NCBI RefSeq assembly: GCF_004342885.1
Contig: NZ_SMAB01000004.1
Coordinates: forward strand, 62,001-126,000
DNA: 64,000 nt
Direction: 5' to 3'
From: Tepidibacillus fermentans
GTDB lineage: Bacteria; Bacillota; Bacilli; Tepidibacillales; Tepidibacillaceae
Shown: positions 36,815-44,673 of the stretch, piece after piece
How positions within the stretch are numbered: position 1 is the stretch's first letter
How the letters are laid out: each line of letters opens with the position of its first letter
Translations under genes and position numbers: made by a program
The notes under the pieces: model-generated
What the model was told of the DNA's origin: nothing
Database searches by the model: none
What the model saw: the letters and a program-made list of their open reading frames with translations, nothing else

Positions 36815-38277
36815 TTTTTCACTTCTTCCTCCGTCTCTCCCAATTTTCTCAATAATTCTTCGATCTCTTCTTGCGTTTTGGGATCTATTTCTTTCGAAGA
36901 TTTCGCGCTTGATTCCCTATGATAATTCTTTTCCTGATTCAAAATGTAATCTGGAACTTTTTCTCTCTTTTCTGTGTTTCTTCCTCTATTCGTTCTCGTC
37001 GTTCCATTTGTTGCTTTCTTATTTCCTTCTTTCCATCCTCTATATAATTGATGCTCTTTTTTCGCAATTTGTAATGCCTCTTCAACAGTTGTGATCTTTA
37101 ATCTTTTCCAATGACCAGCAATCTTTTCTGTTAATTTTTTCGGTAATTTGTATTGATTAGATAATAGGATATATTCGATTAAAACATTTACCACCTGGAA
37201 AGGTAATTGATAATCGCGAACAAGCCCCTCGACTAAAGCTAAATCCGCTTCAGGGATTTTCGCACCGCCTTGGTATTGCTTTAGTAGTTCAATTGGGGAA
37301 TAATGTTCCAAAATCCATTTATGTCTTTTTTCTATATCACCATGATTGATTGGCTGACCTTCCCTTTGTGAGCTAGAGATTCCTTCTTTTTCAATGATCA
37401 GCATTTCTTTTTGTTCAAACTGTAATCGATCTTTGACTCGTTCTCGCAAAAGCTCTTCCTGAATCATTCCTGATGAGTCATAAATATAGGGATCATGTAG
37501 TAAATGAATAATGTCCATTTCCGATAATTGATAAAGAAAAGCAAGTTCATGAAAGAGTTGGATGTTTTCTTTTGAAAAAATCTGCTCAACTTGAAATAAG
37601 TTGCTCATCATGCCTTTGATAAATTCAATATCTAAATACTGGTCTTTAATTACAATTGGTTTTCTCGTTGATTCTTTCTCTGGAGTTAGGGAATAAGGCT
37701 TAATTAACTGATCTACCTCTGACCCAGGTTTAACTGTAATCTCGGAGAATAAGATAGAATCAAAAACCTCATCAAAAGATTTTGTGATTTCGCTCTCAAT
37801 ATATTCAGATGGAATCGTCGTTTTTTCATAGGTTAGTAATTGTTCCATCAGCTCTAGATATGCATTTTTCCCAATTCGATTTAATAACAAAATACTTAAA
37901 ATGTCACTTTGGAAGAAATTCACAGGGTCTAATGGTGGAACAAGAATATATTCAATAAATTGTTTTTCTTCAACTTGATGTTGGTATTTCTTGGTTCGTA
38001 ATAAACCAACAGCTTCTAAAGTTTTCCTTGCTTTCATCAGAACATGAAAGGGAACAAATAATTGGTTTGCTAAATGACGATGGAGATGTTGTGAAGAAAC
38101 ACCTATATATTGTAATGGCAAATGATTCCGTAATGTCAGATATAAACTGACAGCTTCAGGTCCAATAATCGGTTGATATAAATGAATAAGATAGGAGATT
38201 TGAGATATCTCAATCGATTCAAACATTCTCACTTGATATTGGTCTTGTGGTGTGATTTCATTAGAAGTATATCGCAT
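36811..38277 (-). CDS. dnaB: Replication initiation and membrane attachment protein DnaB
   Basis: The 488-residue protein of the DnaB/DnaD family contains a winged-helix N-terminal part (VGLLRTKKYQH) and a C-terminal DnaB_2 domain near residues 310-400, with a Lys/Glu-rich disordered tail. It is the Firmicute primosome protein that attaches oriC to the membrane; it is not the helicase called DnaB in E. coli. dnaB-dnaI is the conserved pair. Confidence 0.93.
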   Translation of the reverse strand: MRYTSNEITPQDQYQVRMFESIEISQISYLIHLYQPIIGPEAVSLYLTLRNHLPLQYIGVSSQHLHRHLANQLFVPFHVLMKARKTLEAVGLLRTKKYQHQVEEKQFIEYILVPPLDPVNFFQSDILSILLLNRIGKNAYLELMEQLLTYEKTTIPSEYIESEITKSFDEVFDSILFSEITVKPGSEVDQLIKPYSLTPEKESTRKPIVIKDQYLDIEFIKGMMSNLFQVEQIFSKENIQLFHELAFLYQLSEMDIIHLLHDPYIYDSSGMIQEELLRERVKDRLQFEQKEMLIIEKEGISSSQREGQPINHGDIEKRHKWILEHYSPIELLKQYQGGAKIPEADLALVEGLVRDYQLPFQVVNVLIEYILLSNQYKLPKKLTEKIAGHWKRLKITTVEEALQIAKKEHQLYRGWKEGNKKATNGTTRTNRGRNTEKREKVPDYILNQEKNYHRESSAKSSKEIDPKTQEEIEELLRKLGETEEEVKK

Positions 38278-38350
38278 GATCTCATCCCCTTTATATTCAA
38301 CAGATCATTTTTTTATTATACCATCAGTTGAAATTGGACGAAACTATCTA

Positions 38351-38379
38351 TTGCTCTATCGCACTAAACTATATATAAT
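38351..38379 (+). promoter_or_regulatory. Promoter of the hesB-type selenoprotein gene
   Basis: TTGCTC and TATAAT with a 17-bp spacer, 69 bp before the ATG at 38448. Confidence 0.6.
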
Positions 38380-38447
38380 GTTTTTATGAGTTATAATAAT
38401 TATTATCTTATACCTTGTTTTTTTGAGATTAGGAAAGGAGATTAAGG

Positions 38448-38741
38448 ATGGTAACCGTTACACCTAATGCTAAGGATAAGCTAGCACAGATCCTTAAAGA
38501 GAAAGAAAGCAGTGCAGCAATCCGTGTATATATTGCTGGTTTTGGCTGAGGAGGTCCCTCTTTAGGGTTGGCTCTGGATGAGCCAAATGATGAAGATAAA
38601 GTATTTGATCAAGGTCTTTTTAAAGTTGTTGTGAATGCCCAAGAATTAGAAAATATTGGTGAAGTAGAGATCGATTTCAAAGATTCCCGTTTTGGAAGTG
38701 GATTTACAGTAAGATCTACTTATGGTTCGACTTGTTCATAA
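38448..38741 (+). CDS. HesB/IscA-like selenoprotein (in-frame TGA = Sec34)
   Basis: The ATG follows AGGAAAGGAG. The frame is open for 97 codons except one TGA at codon 34 (38547-38549), and sequence on both sides belongs to one HesB/IscA-like protein: AIRVYIAGFG, then TGA, then GGPSLGLALDEPNDEDKVF, ending STYGSTCS. TGA stands where IscA proteins have the first cluster-binding cysteine, and the C-terminal cysteine (C96) is kept. I know this arrangement from HesB-related selenoproteins of anaerobes. A SECIS-like hairpin follows at 38568-38586. No sel genes are in the window. It has its own promoter and terminator; exact role (iron-sulfur or selenium handling) is unknown. Confidence 0.88.
38568..38586 (+). 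promoter_or_regulatory. Candidate bacterial SECIS element
   Basis: Starting 18 nt after the TGA, TTGGCTC and GAGCCAA form a perfect 7-bp stem around the 5-nt loop TGGAT. Size, distance and a loop containing G fit the bacterial SECIS hairpin bound by SelB. Confidence 0.75.
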
Positions 38742-38754
38742 TAAAGAAGAGATA

Positions 38755-38782
38755 TGCCCCTCGAAGAGGGGCTTTTTGTTTT
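38755..38782 (+). terminator. Terminator of the hesB-type gene
   Basis: GCCCCTC/GAGGGGC with a three-nt loop, followed by TTTTTGTTTT. Confidence 0.9.
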
Positions 38783-38786
38783 CAAA

Positions 38787-39242
38787 TCATGATTTTCGCA
38801 AAAGTTCTGTAATTTCTTTTAAAAAGACATTAATATCTTTAAATTGCCGATATACAGAAGCAAATCGAACATAAGCGATTTCGTCAGTGTGATATAAACG
38901 TTCCATCACCATTTCTCCAATTTTTTGACTTTCCACTTCGGAACGCAAATCGTTCCTTAATTCTCTCTCAATATCGGCAACAATACTTTCTAATTTTTCC
39001 AGTCCAACCGGTCTCTTTTCACAGGCTCTTATTAACCCGCGTAATATTTTTTCTCTACTAAATTCTTCACGACTTCCATCTTTTTTGATCACAAGGATTG
39101 GAGTTTCCTCTACTTCTTCATACGTATTAAATCTTCGGCCACAGGATTCGCATTCCCGTCTTCTTCGTATCGATTTGCCGTCATTAATCGGTCTAGAGTC
39201 TAAAACTTTTGTTCCATTATAATTACAATAAGGACAACGCAT
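38787..39242 (-). CDS. nrdR: Transcriptional repressor NrdR
   Basis: The ATG at 39242 follows GAGGTG; 151 residues. It begins with the zinc ribbon MRCPYC...CESC (C3, C6, C31, C34) and continues with an ATP-cone domain ([14 protein letters not shown]). It senses ATP/dATP and represses ribonucleotide reductase operons at NrdR boxes. It lies upstream of dnaB on the same strand, as ytcG does in B. subtilis; the hesB-type gene is inserted between them on the other strand. Confidence 0.96.
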   Translation of the reverse strand: MRCPYCNYNGTKVLDSRPINDGKSIRRRRECESCGRRFNTYEEVEETPILVIKKDGSREEFSREKILRGLIRACEKRPVGLEKLESIVADIERELRNDLRSEVESQKIGEMVMERLYHTDEIAYVRFASVYRQFKDINVFLKEITELLRKS

Positions 39243-39317
39243 AGTCCTATTCACCTCAATTTTTCTAACTATCGCTATTATTAGTTTCTCCTACTTTGTA
39301 AATATGGTCAAGTAAAT

Positions 39318-39410
39318 TAAAAATAGGTTTGTATAATTCATGGAAAGCCGTAAGATTAGGAGTAGCGTTAGAACATACAAGTCATGTTTTGTAAGAGAGC
39401 TAAGCTATTG
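39318..39410. repeat. Dispersed intergenic repeat, copy C
   Basis: This copy joins the left module (aaataggtttgtata) directly to the ggaaagccgtaagattagg module and the right module (gttagaacatacaagtcatgttttgta), skipping the inner part of copies A and B. The trailing gagctaagctattg also matches copy B. It lies between nrdR and speD. Confidence 0.75.
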
Positions 39411-39440
39411 TTCCCAAAATCTTATACTTTCTTTTACGCT

Positions 39441-39475
39441 AAAAAAGGAAGGATATGATTCATATCCTTCCTTTT
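39441..39475 (-). terminator. Terminator of speD
   Basis: AAGGAAGGATATG/CATATCCTTCCTT stem and a TTTTTT tail on the minus strand, 15 nt after the speD stop. Confidence 0.9.
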
Positions 39476-39489
39476 GACTCCATTTTAAA

Positions 39490-39879
39490 TTAAGCAAAAG
39501 TTTCTACTTTCATTGGGTCAATTTTGACAGGACCCATACCTCGAGGCACTTGAACAGATTCACGTGTCTTTGCTTCTAATTGTTTGGTAATGTAATCTGC
39601 AGCAACTTTTGGATCAATTCGATCGCCGCAAGTATAAACATCAATACTTGCATAGCCATGTTCTGGAAAACTATGGATAGTCAAGTGGGACTCAGATATA
39701 ATCACCACTCCACTTACTCCCATTGGCGCAAATTTATGAAAAGCTACTTCACGAATTTCTGCACCAGCTTCTAATGCTGCATCTACCATCATTTTTTCAA
39801 TAAATTTAAAATCGTTTAGTTTTTCGACGTTACATCCCCATAATTCTGCAATAATGTGACGTCCCATAGTATCCATCAT
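39490..39879 (-). CDS. speD: S-adenosylmethionine decarboxylase proenzyme
   Basis: The 129-residue proenzyme is processed at Glu63-Ser64 ([13 protein letters not shown]) to give a pyruvoyl group; H69 and C84 are the other catalytic residues of the class 1B bacterial type. It supplies decarboxylated SAM for spermidine. GGGGG precedes two adjacent ATGs. It is preceded by a 146-nt structured leader. Confidence 0.95.
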   Translation of the reverse strand: MMDTMGRHIIAELWGCNVEKLNDFKFIEKMMVDAALEAGAEIREVAFHKFAPMGVSGVVIISESHLTIHSFPEHGYASIDVYTCGDRIDPKVAADYITKQLEAKTRESVQVPRGMGPVKIDPMKVETFA

Positions 39880-40025
39880 TCAATCCCCCTTGAATCAATA
39901 ATTTCATGCCCTTTCAAGCATGCGGGACCTACGCCATCTACCACGGGGGCAAGTTAGTCCGATGAGGTCCTAACCCTTTAAGTAGATACTGGTTCCTTAG
40001 TTATTTAAACGTAATGAATTTCACG
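39880..40025 (-). ncRNA. Structured 5' leader of speD, candidate cis-regulatory RNA
   Basis: About 146 nt are transcribed before speD. The leader contains many complementary pairs: GGACCT/AGGTCC enclosing CATC/GATG, GTTAG/CTAAC, ATCTAC/GTAGAT (spanning the first, so mutually exclusive or pseudoknotted) and CATGC/GCATG next to the ribosome binding site. There is no terminator, so translational control is possible. I do not match it to a known riboswitch class. Confidence 0.55.
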
Positions 40026-40031
40026 AATTTC

Positions 40032-40060
40032 AGTATACTGGTTTTAATCTAGTTTTGCAA
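40032..40060 (-). promoter_or_regulatory. Promoter of speD
   Basis: TTGCAA and TATACT with a 17-bp spacer on the minus strand; the expected start site near 40025 defines the leader. Confidence 0.7.
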
Positions 40061-40196
40061 GAATTTTTTTTATGTATTTTCACATCTCAGCATGATGAGA
40101 AAATATGCGAAGTTAGCAAAACAGGAATGACTTACCTGTATTTGTTTTAAAAATTTAATACAAACTACAAATACAAACCTAAAGGAGGTGACAATC

Positions 40197-40433
40197 ATGG
40201 CAAAAGGTCAAGAACGTAGTAGCAACCAATTACTTGTACCACAGGCTAACCAAGCTTTAGACCAACTTAAATTTGAAATGGCTACTCAATTAGGAATTCA
40301 AATACCTCAAGATGGTTACATGGGCTTTATCGCTTCCCGTGATAACGGTGCTATTGGGGGCCACATTACTCGTCATTTAGTCCAAATTGCTGAACAACAA
40401 CTTGCAGGAGGAACAACATTTCCTCAAGCTTAA
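40197..40433 (+). CDS. Alpha/beta-type small acid-soluble spore protein
   Basis: The ATG at 40197 follows AAAGGAGGTG; 78 residues. The spore protein saturates DNA in the forespore and is cut by GPR during germination; the cleavage motif appears as KFEMATQLGI (usual form EFEIA) and the second conserved region as GAIGGHITRHLVQIAEQQL. Expected sigma-G control, but I found no sure promoter. Confidence 0.96.
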   Translation: MAKGQERSSNQLLVPQANQALDQLKFEMATQLGIQIPQDGYMGFIASRDNGAIGGHITRHLVQIAEQQLAGGTTFPQA

Positions 40434-40480
40434 TTGAATATCCTTTTTTCTAACCATTTGGAAATATGGTAGAAAAATAT

Positions 40481-40508
40481 GGAGAGGGCGAGATATCTCG
40501 GCCTCTCC
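40481..40508. terminator. Strong hairpin after the SASP gene
   Basis: GGAGAGG and CCTCTCC flank the self-complementary CGAGATATCTCG, giving a long stem. The T tract is poor on the plus strand and somewhat better on the minus strand (ATATTTTTC). Confidence 0.55.
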
Positions 40509-40562
40509 AATATTAAAAGTGAGAAGTTAGAAATGAGATGTTAAACTGAAACGACCCTATGT

Positions 40563-40592
40563 AAAAAAGCACTAAGGATATCCCTAGCGCTA
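40563..40592 (-). terminator. Terminator of gapB
   Basis: AGCGCTAGGG/CCTTAGTGCT imperfect stem with a TTTTTT tail on the minus strand. Confidence 0.75.
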
Positions 40593-40604
40593 TTATTTAT
40601 GGCT

Positions 40605-41642
40605 TCACGCAGATAATACCTTGTTTTCTTGTTTACTTACTTGATAATTCGATACGAATCGAGCTAAATCAACGACTCGACAAGAATAACCCCATTCATT
40701 ATCATACCAAGCCATAACCTTAATCTGATGTTCACCAATAACCATTGTTGATAACGCATCTACAATCGAAGAATGCTCATTTCCAATAAAATCGGCAGAG
40801 ACTAAAGGTTCTTCACAGTATTGAAGAATTCCCTTTAATTCTTCCTGACTCGCTTTTTTCAATACTTCATTGACCTGTTCAACTGTAACTGCTTCTTTTA
40901 CATTTACTACTAGGTCTACAATTGAAACATCAGGCGTCGGTACACGAAGTGCAATTCCGTTTAATTTACCTTTTAATTCTGGTAAGACAAGTGAGACAGC
41001 TTTGGCTGCTCCGGTAGTTGTTGGGATAATAGCTTGACCTGCACTTCTAGCTCTTCTTAAATCTTTATGCATATTATCAAGAACTCTTTGGTCATTAGTA
41101 TAGGAGTGAACAGTGGTCATCATCCCTTCTTTAATGATGAAATGGTCATGTAATACTTTTGCAACAGGTGCTAAGCAATTGGTTGTACAAGACGCATTGG
41201 ATATAATGTGATGTTTTTCATGATCATAGATTTCCTGGTTTACTCCCATTACAATCGTTACATCTTCACCTTTAGCTGGAGCTGTAATGATTACTTTTTG
41301 CGCACCGGCAGTTAAATGTTTGCCAGCACTTTCACGATCTCGATGTTTACCCGTTGATTCAATCACAATTTCTATATCCATCTCTTTCCAAGGTAAATTT
41401 TCTGGATTTCGCTCAGGTATGATTTTGGTTTCTCTTCCATTCACAATAATCGAATCATTAGTCGCTTCAATTTCAGCATCTAACTTTCCGTGAACGGTAT
41501 CATATTTTAACATATGCGCCAAAATTTCAGGTTTATAACTCGCATTGATTGCCACAATCTGAATTTCTGGAAATTGTATCGCACGTCGGAATACCATCCT
41601 TCCGATTCTCCCAAAGCCACTGATCGCCATTCTAATTGACAT
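40605..41642 (-). CDS. gapB: Glyceraldehyde-3-phosphate dehydrogenase, gluconeogenic GapB type
   Basis: The 345-residue enzyme has the catalytic Cys in NASCTTNC (C152) and the Rossmann motif GFGRIGR. At the end of beta 2 it reads INASYKPE instead of the NDL segment with its Asp, as B. subtilis GapB does, which favours NADP and the gluconeogenic direction. GAGGAG-type ribosome binding site. The B. subtilis order also puts gapB near speD; here a SASP gene separates them. Confidence 0.92.
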   Translation of the reverse strand: MSIRMAISGFGRIGRMVFRRAIQFPEIQIVAINASYKPEILAHMLKYDTVHGKLDAEIEATNDSIIVNGRETKIIPERNPENLPWKEMDIEIVIESTGKHRDRESAGKHLTAGAQKVIITAPAKGEDVTIVMGVNQEIYDHEKHHIISNASCTTNCLAPVAKVLHDHFIIKEGMMTTVHSYTNDQRVLDNMHKDLRRARSAGQAIIPTTTGAAKAVSLVLPELKGKLNGIALRVPTPDVSIVDLVVNVKEAVTVEQVNEVLKKASQEELKGILQYCEEPLVSADFIGNEHSSIVDALSTMVIGEHQIKVMAWYDNEWGYSCRVVDLARFVSNYQVSKQENKVLSA

Positions 41643-41822
41643 TATTTGTTTCTCCTCCCCATATTTATTACATACTATTTATATAATTCATTATAATCAG
41701 CATAACATATTTTGCAACAAGATGGTAAAAATAATTTTTTGGACAAATAATTTTCGCTAAAAAATCCTCTTTATTTATAAATGTGTTATATTAACGAAAC
41801 ATTATTATTTTATTACTTTTTT

Positions 41823-41855
41823 AAAAAAAATAGCACTTCAAAATCTGAAGTGCTT
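41823..41855 (-). terminator. Terminator of the polA-to-slt cluster
   Basis: AGCACTTC/GAAGTGCT stem with eight T residues on the minus strand, 19 nt after the transglycosylase stop. Confidence 0.85.
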
Positions 41856-41873
41856 CGAGAATATCATGTAAGA

Positions 41874-42443
41874 TTAAAAATCATATTTGTAGATCCATTG
41901 ATATCGATCATAAAAATGTAAAACTCTTTGTACATAATGTCTGGTTTCTCCAAATGGAATCCTATCCAAGTGTTCCAAAGAACCATCCCAAAGACCTTGT
42001 TGAATCCATTTTTCAACATTACCTGGCCCAGCATTGTAAGCTGCAATCGTGGCATAAATATTACCGTTAAACTGTTGATTCATTTTGGATAAGTACCAAC
42101 TCCCAAATGCAATATTATTCTCAGGCTGGTGTAAATTTTGAACCATTTCCGAGGGAAATTCCGCCCTTTTAGCGATCCAATTCGCCGTTTCCGGCATAAT
42201 TTGCATCAATCCTACTGCACCCTTTGGAGAATGCTTATCTTTCTGAAAACGTGTTTCCACTTGAATAATAGCCAAAACCAAATAGGGATCGACATGAAAC
42301 TTTGAAGTATAGATCTTAATTTGCTTCTCGTATTTAATCGGATACATAAACTTCCAAACAGTACGAGAATTGATTGAAAGAAAGACAAGGAATAATAAAA
42401 AAAAGAAAAAAAGCGGCTTTTTATAACGTTTTAATTGTAACAT
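41874..42443 (-). CDS. Lytic transglycosylase, SLT domain
   Basis: The 189-residue protein has an N-terminal membrane anchor (about 10-27) and an extracytoplasmic SLT domain with catalytic Glu in IIQVETRF, the GLMQIMPETA motif and AYNAGPGNV. It cleaves peptidoglycan non-hydrolytically. It follows coaE by 5 nt. Confidence 0.93.
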   Translation of the reverse strand: MLQLKRYKKPLFFFFLLFLVFLSINSRTVWKFMYPIKYEKQIKIYTSKFHVDPYLVLAIIQVETRFQKDKHSPKGAVGLMQIMPETANWIAKRAEFPSEMVQNLHQPENNIAFGSWYLSKMNQQFNGNIYATIAAYNAGPGNVEKWIQQGLWDGSLEHLDRIPFGETRHYVQRVLHFYDRYQWIYKYDF

Positions 42444-42448
42444 TTGAA

Positions 42449-43054
42449 TTAAAACCTCTTACTTTGCCAATCCGTTATAATTTTTACTACTTGTTCTTCC
42501 GTTTGTTCGATCCCCTTATCATTATAGATAACTATATCTGCCTTTTTTTTCTTTTCCTCTAAGTCAATCTGTGACTTCATTTTTCTTATTGCTTCCTCTT
42601 TGGAAATTTGATCTCGTTTCATTAAACGCTTTAGTTGAATGGCAAAAGGAACATAAACCACAATGATTTGATCAAATAACTTTTCTCTTTTTGACTCAAA
42701 TAATAATGGAATATCAACAATTACGTAGGAGTTCTTTTTCTCCAATTCCTTCGCATTTTCTATTGCTGTTCGAATAATTATAGGGTGAGTGATTTCATTT
42801 AAAATTTTTCTTTCCTTTTCATCTTGAAAAATAATATTTCCTAATTTTTTGCGGTCGATCTGTTGATTCGGTAACAAAATTTTCTCTCCAAAATGTTCGA
42901 TTATTTTCCTCCATGCTTCCTTACCCGGTTCAACAACTTCGCGAGCAATCAAATCAACATCAACAACGGGAACCCCATATTTTCTGAAAAGCTTTGCTAC
43001 GGTACTTTTTCCACTACCTATTCCCCCAGTTAAACCAATAATCAATTGACTCAC
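42449..43054 (-). CDS. coaE: Dephospho-CoA kinase
   Basis: The 201-residue kinase has the P-loop GLTGGIGSGKST at about 7-18 and the DVDLIAREV substrate motif. It performs the last step of coenzyme A synthesis. Same place as ytaG (coaE) in B. subtilis, after polA-mutM-ytaF. Confidence 0.96.
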   Translation of the reverse strand: MSQLIIGLTGGIGSGKSTVAKLFRKYGVPVVDVDLIAREVVEPGKEAWRKIIEHFGEKILLPNQQIDRKKLGNIIFQDEKERKILNEITHPIIIRTAIENAKELEKKNSYVIVDIPLLFESKREKLFDQIIVVYVPFAIQLKRLMKRDQISKEEAIRKMKSQIDLEEKKKKADIVIYNDKGIEQTEEQVVKIITDWQSKRF

Positions 43055-43108
43055 CCCAATATTAGAATTTAAAAATTAGAAATTTGACTTTTTTCAATCT
43101 AAACCTCA

Positions 43109-43753
43109 TCAAAAAAAACGATAAAAACCCATTAAAATCAAAATAATCCCTGGTATTAGAGTAAATTTCTTCAACCATCTGATTTCCGAAAACCAAAATC
43201 CAATCTTTATACCAATTAAAATAAAAAGTCCACTCATCCCTGCGATTGTAATCGCAGTTATTAAAGGCTTAAAACCAATTAAGGAAGCACCTAGACCTGC
43301 TCCAAAAGCATCTAGAGAAAGAGCCAAACCTAAAAAAATAGCCTCGATTGAAGATATACTTCCCGATCGATCAATATCTGCTTTCATCGGTGTTTTTAAG
43401 ATTTGAATCATCAAACCTAATTTTTTCAATTCAATTGTCAATATTTTTTGAATGTCATAACTAATTTCATGATCGTCATCTTCATTTTTTTGACGAAAAA
43501 CTTGGATAATCGCCCATAAACCAATAAAAATCAAAATTGTCGCTCCAGTAAATTTTGCCACGTGGGGCGATAAGAAATATTGGATCCAAATCCCTAACTG
43601 CATGGACAACAAAATCATTGTTGCCGAGGCAATGCTTATGATCATAATCGAATAAATCGGAATAATCACTTTACGAAGCCCATAAGTCACACCCACACTA
43701 AAGCTATCTAAACTTACAGCCAGTGATAAAATTAGTAGTGATACGATATTCAA
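43109..43753 (-). CDS. ytaF: Sporulation membrane protein YtaF
   Basis: I use the TTG at 43753, with GGGAG 8 nt upstream; 214 residues. It has five to six transmembrane segments with two related segments, SLAVSLDSFSVGVTYGL and LALSLDAFGAGLGASL, as in the YtaF/MntP-like superfamily. Required or expressed in sporulation in Bacillus; transported ion unknown. Confidence 0.9.
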   Translation of the reverse strand: MNIVSLLILSLAVSLDSFSVGVTYGLRKVIIPIYSIMIISIASATMILLSMQLGIWIQYFLSPHVAKFTGATILIFIGLWAIIQVFRQKNEDDDHEISYDIQKILTIELKKLGLMIQILKTPMKADIDRSGSISSIEAIFLGLALSLDAFGAGLGASLIGFKPLITAITIAGMSGLFILIGIKIGFWFSEIRWLKKFTLIPGIILILMGFYRFF

Positions 43754-43819
43754 ACTGCATCTCTCCCTCTCCAATCTTCATTAGATATATTATGGAAAGG
43801 GATAAAGAGAAGTGCTTAT

Positions 43820-44656
43820 TTATTCTTTTGCTGCCTTTTGGCAATGAGGACAGAAATGGGTGCCTCTACCTGCCACTCGAATTTTTTCGATCGGGGTACC
43901 ACAGACGATACAAGGTTTTCCTGTTCGACCATAAACAATGAGGTGGTCTTGCATCGAACCTCTTCCATAAAATGACTCAAAAGAACGGATCGTTGATCCA
44001 CCTTTTTCAATTGCTTTTTCCAACACCTGCTTCATGGACATAATTAAGTTTGCGATTTCATCATCGGTTAATGATTTTCCTGACCGTAATGGATGGATTT
44101 TACTCAGAGCCAGACTATCATCCACATAAATATTTCCTAAACCACTGATGATTTCTTGATTGAGTAATATCTGTTTAATCGGTGCCATTCTTTGTTTTAC
44201 CTGCTTTTTAAATCGTTCTAAATTAAATTCGGGATCGATTGGTTCTTGTCCTAATTTCTTGATCCCTTCTAATTCTGTTTCGCCGTCCCTTTTTACCACA
44301 TCCATTGTCCCAAATTTTCGTACATCTCGATAACGTAATTGGGAGCCATCGGTAAAAGAAAATATCACGTGAGTATGTTTATCATAAGGCTCATTCGGAT
44401 TTTCGGTATAGATATACTTTCCTTCCATACGCAGATGGGAAACAAGTGTATCATCTGTAAGATGAAAAAGCAAATATTTTCCTCTCCTACCGATCGATTG
44501 AATCACTTGCCCGATAAGAAGAAATTTAAATTGTTCAGTATCTTGCGGAGACCGAATAATTTTTGGATAATAAACCTGAATATCTTTTATTTTTTTCCCT
44601 ACTATAACCAATTCTAATCCACGTCTAACAGTCTCTACTTCTGGTAGTTCAGGCAT
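43820..44656 (-). CDS. mutM: Formamidopyrimidine-DNA glycosylase
   Basis: The ATG at 44656 leaves Pro2 as the first residue (MPELPEVETV), needed for the Schiff base with oxidised purines; a two-residue longer reading was rejected. 278 residues, ending with a zinc finger CIVCGTPIEK...FCPHC. It removes 8-oxoguanine. 17 nt after polA. Confidence 0.96.
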   Translation of the reverse strand: MPELPEVETVRRGLELVIVGKKIKDIQVYYPKIIRSPQDTEQFKFLLIGQVIQSIGRRGKYLLFHLTDDTLVSHLRMEGKYIYTENPNEPYDKHTHVIFSFTDGSQLRYRDVRKFGTMDVVKRDGETELEGIKKLGQEPIDPEFNLERFKKQVKQRMAPIKQILLNQEIISGLGNIYVDDSLALSKIHPLRSGKSLTDDEIANLIMSMKQVLEKAIEKGGSTIRSFESFYGRGSMQDHLIVYGRTGKPCIVCGTPIEKIRVAGRGTHFCPHCQKAAKE

Positions 44657-44673
44657 ATTCATCCTCTTTCTTA

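Noticed and set aside
40130-40190. Sigma-G promoter for the SASP gene
   Set aside because: A TGTATT occurs, but no -10 close to CATACTA at proper spacing was found.
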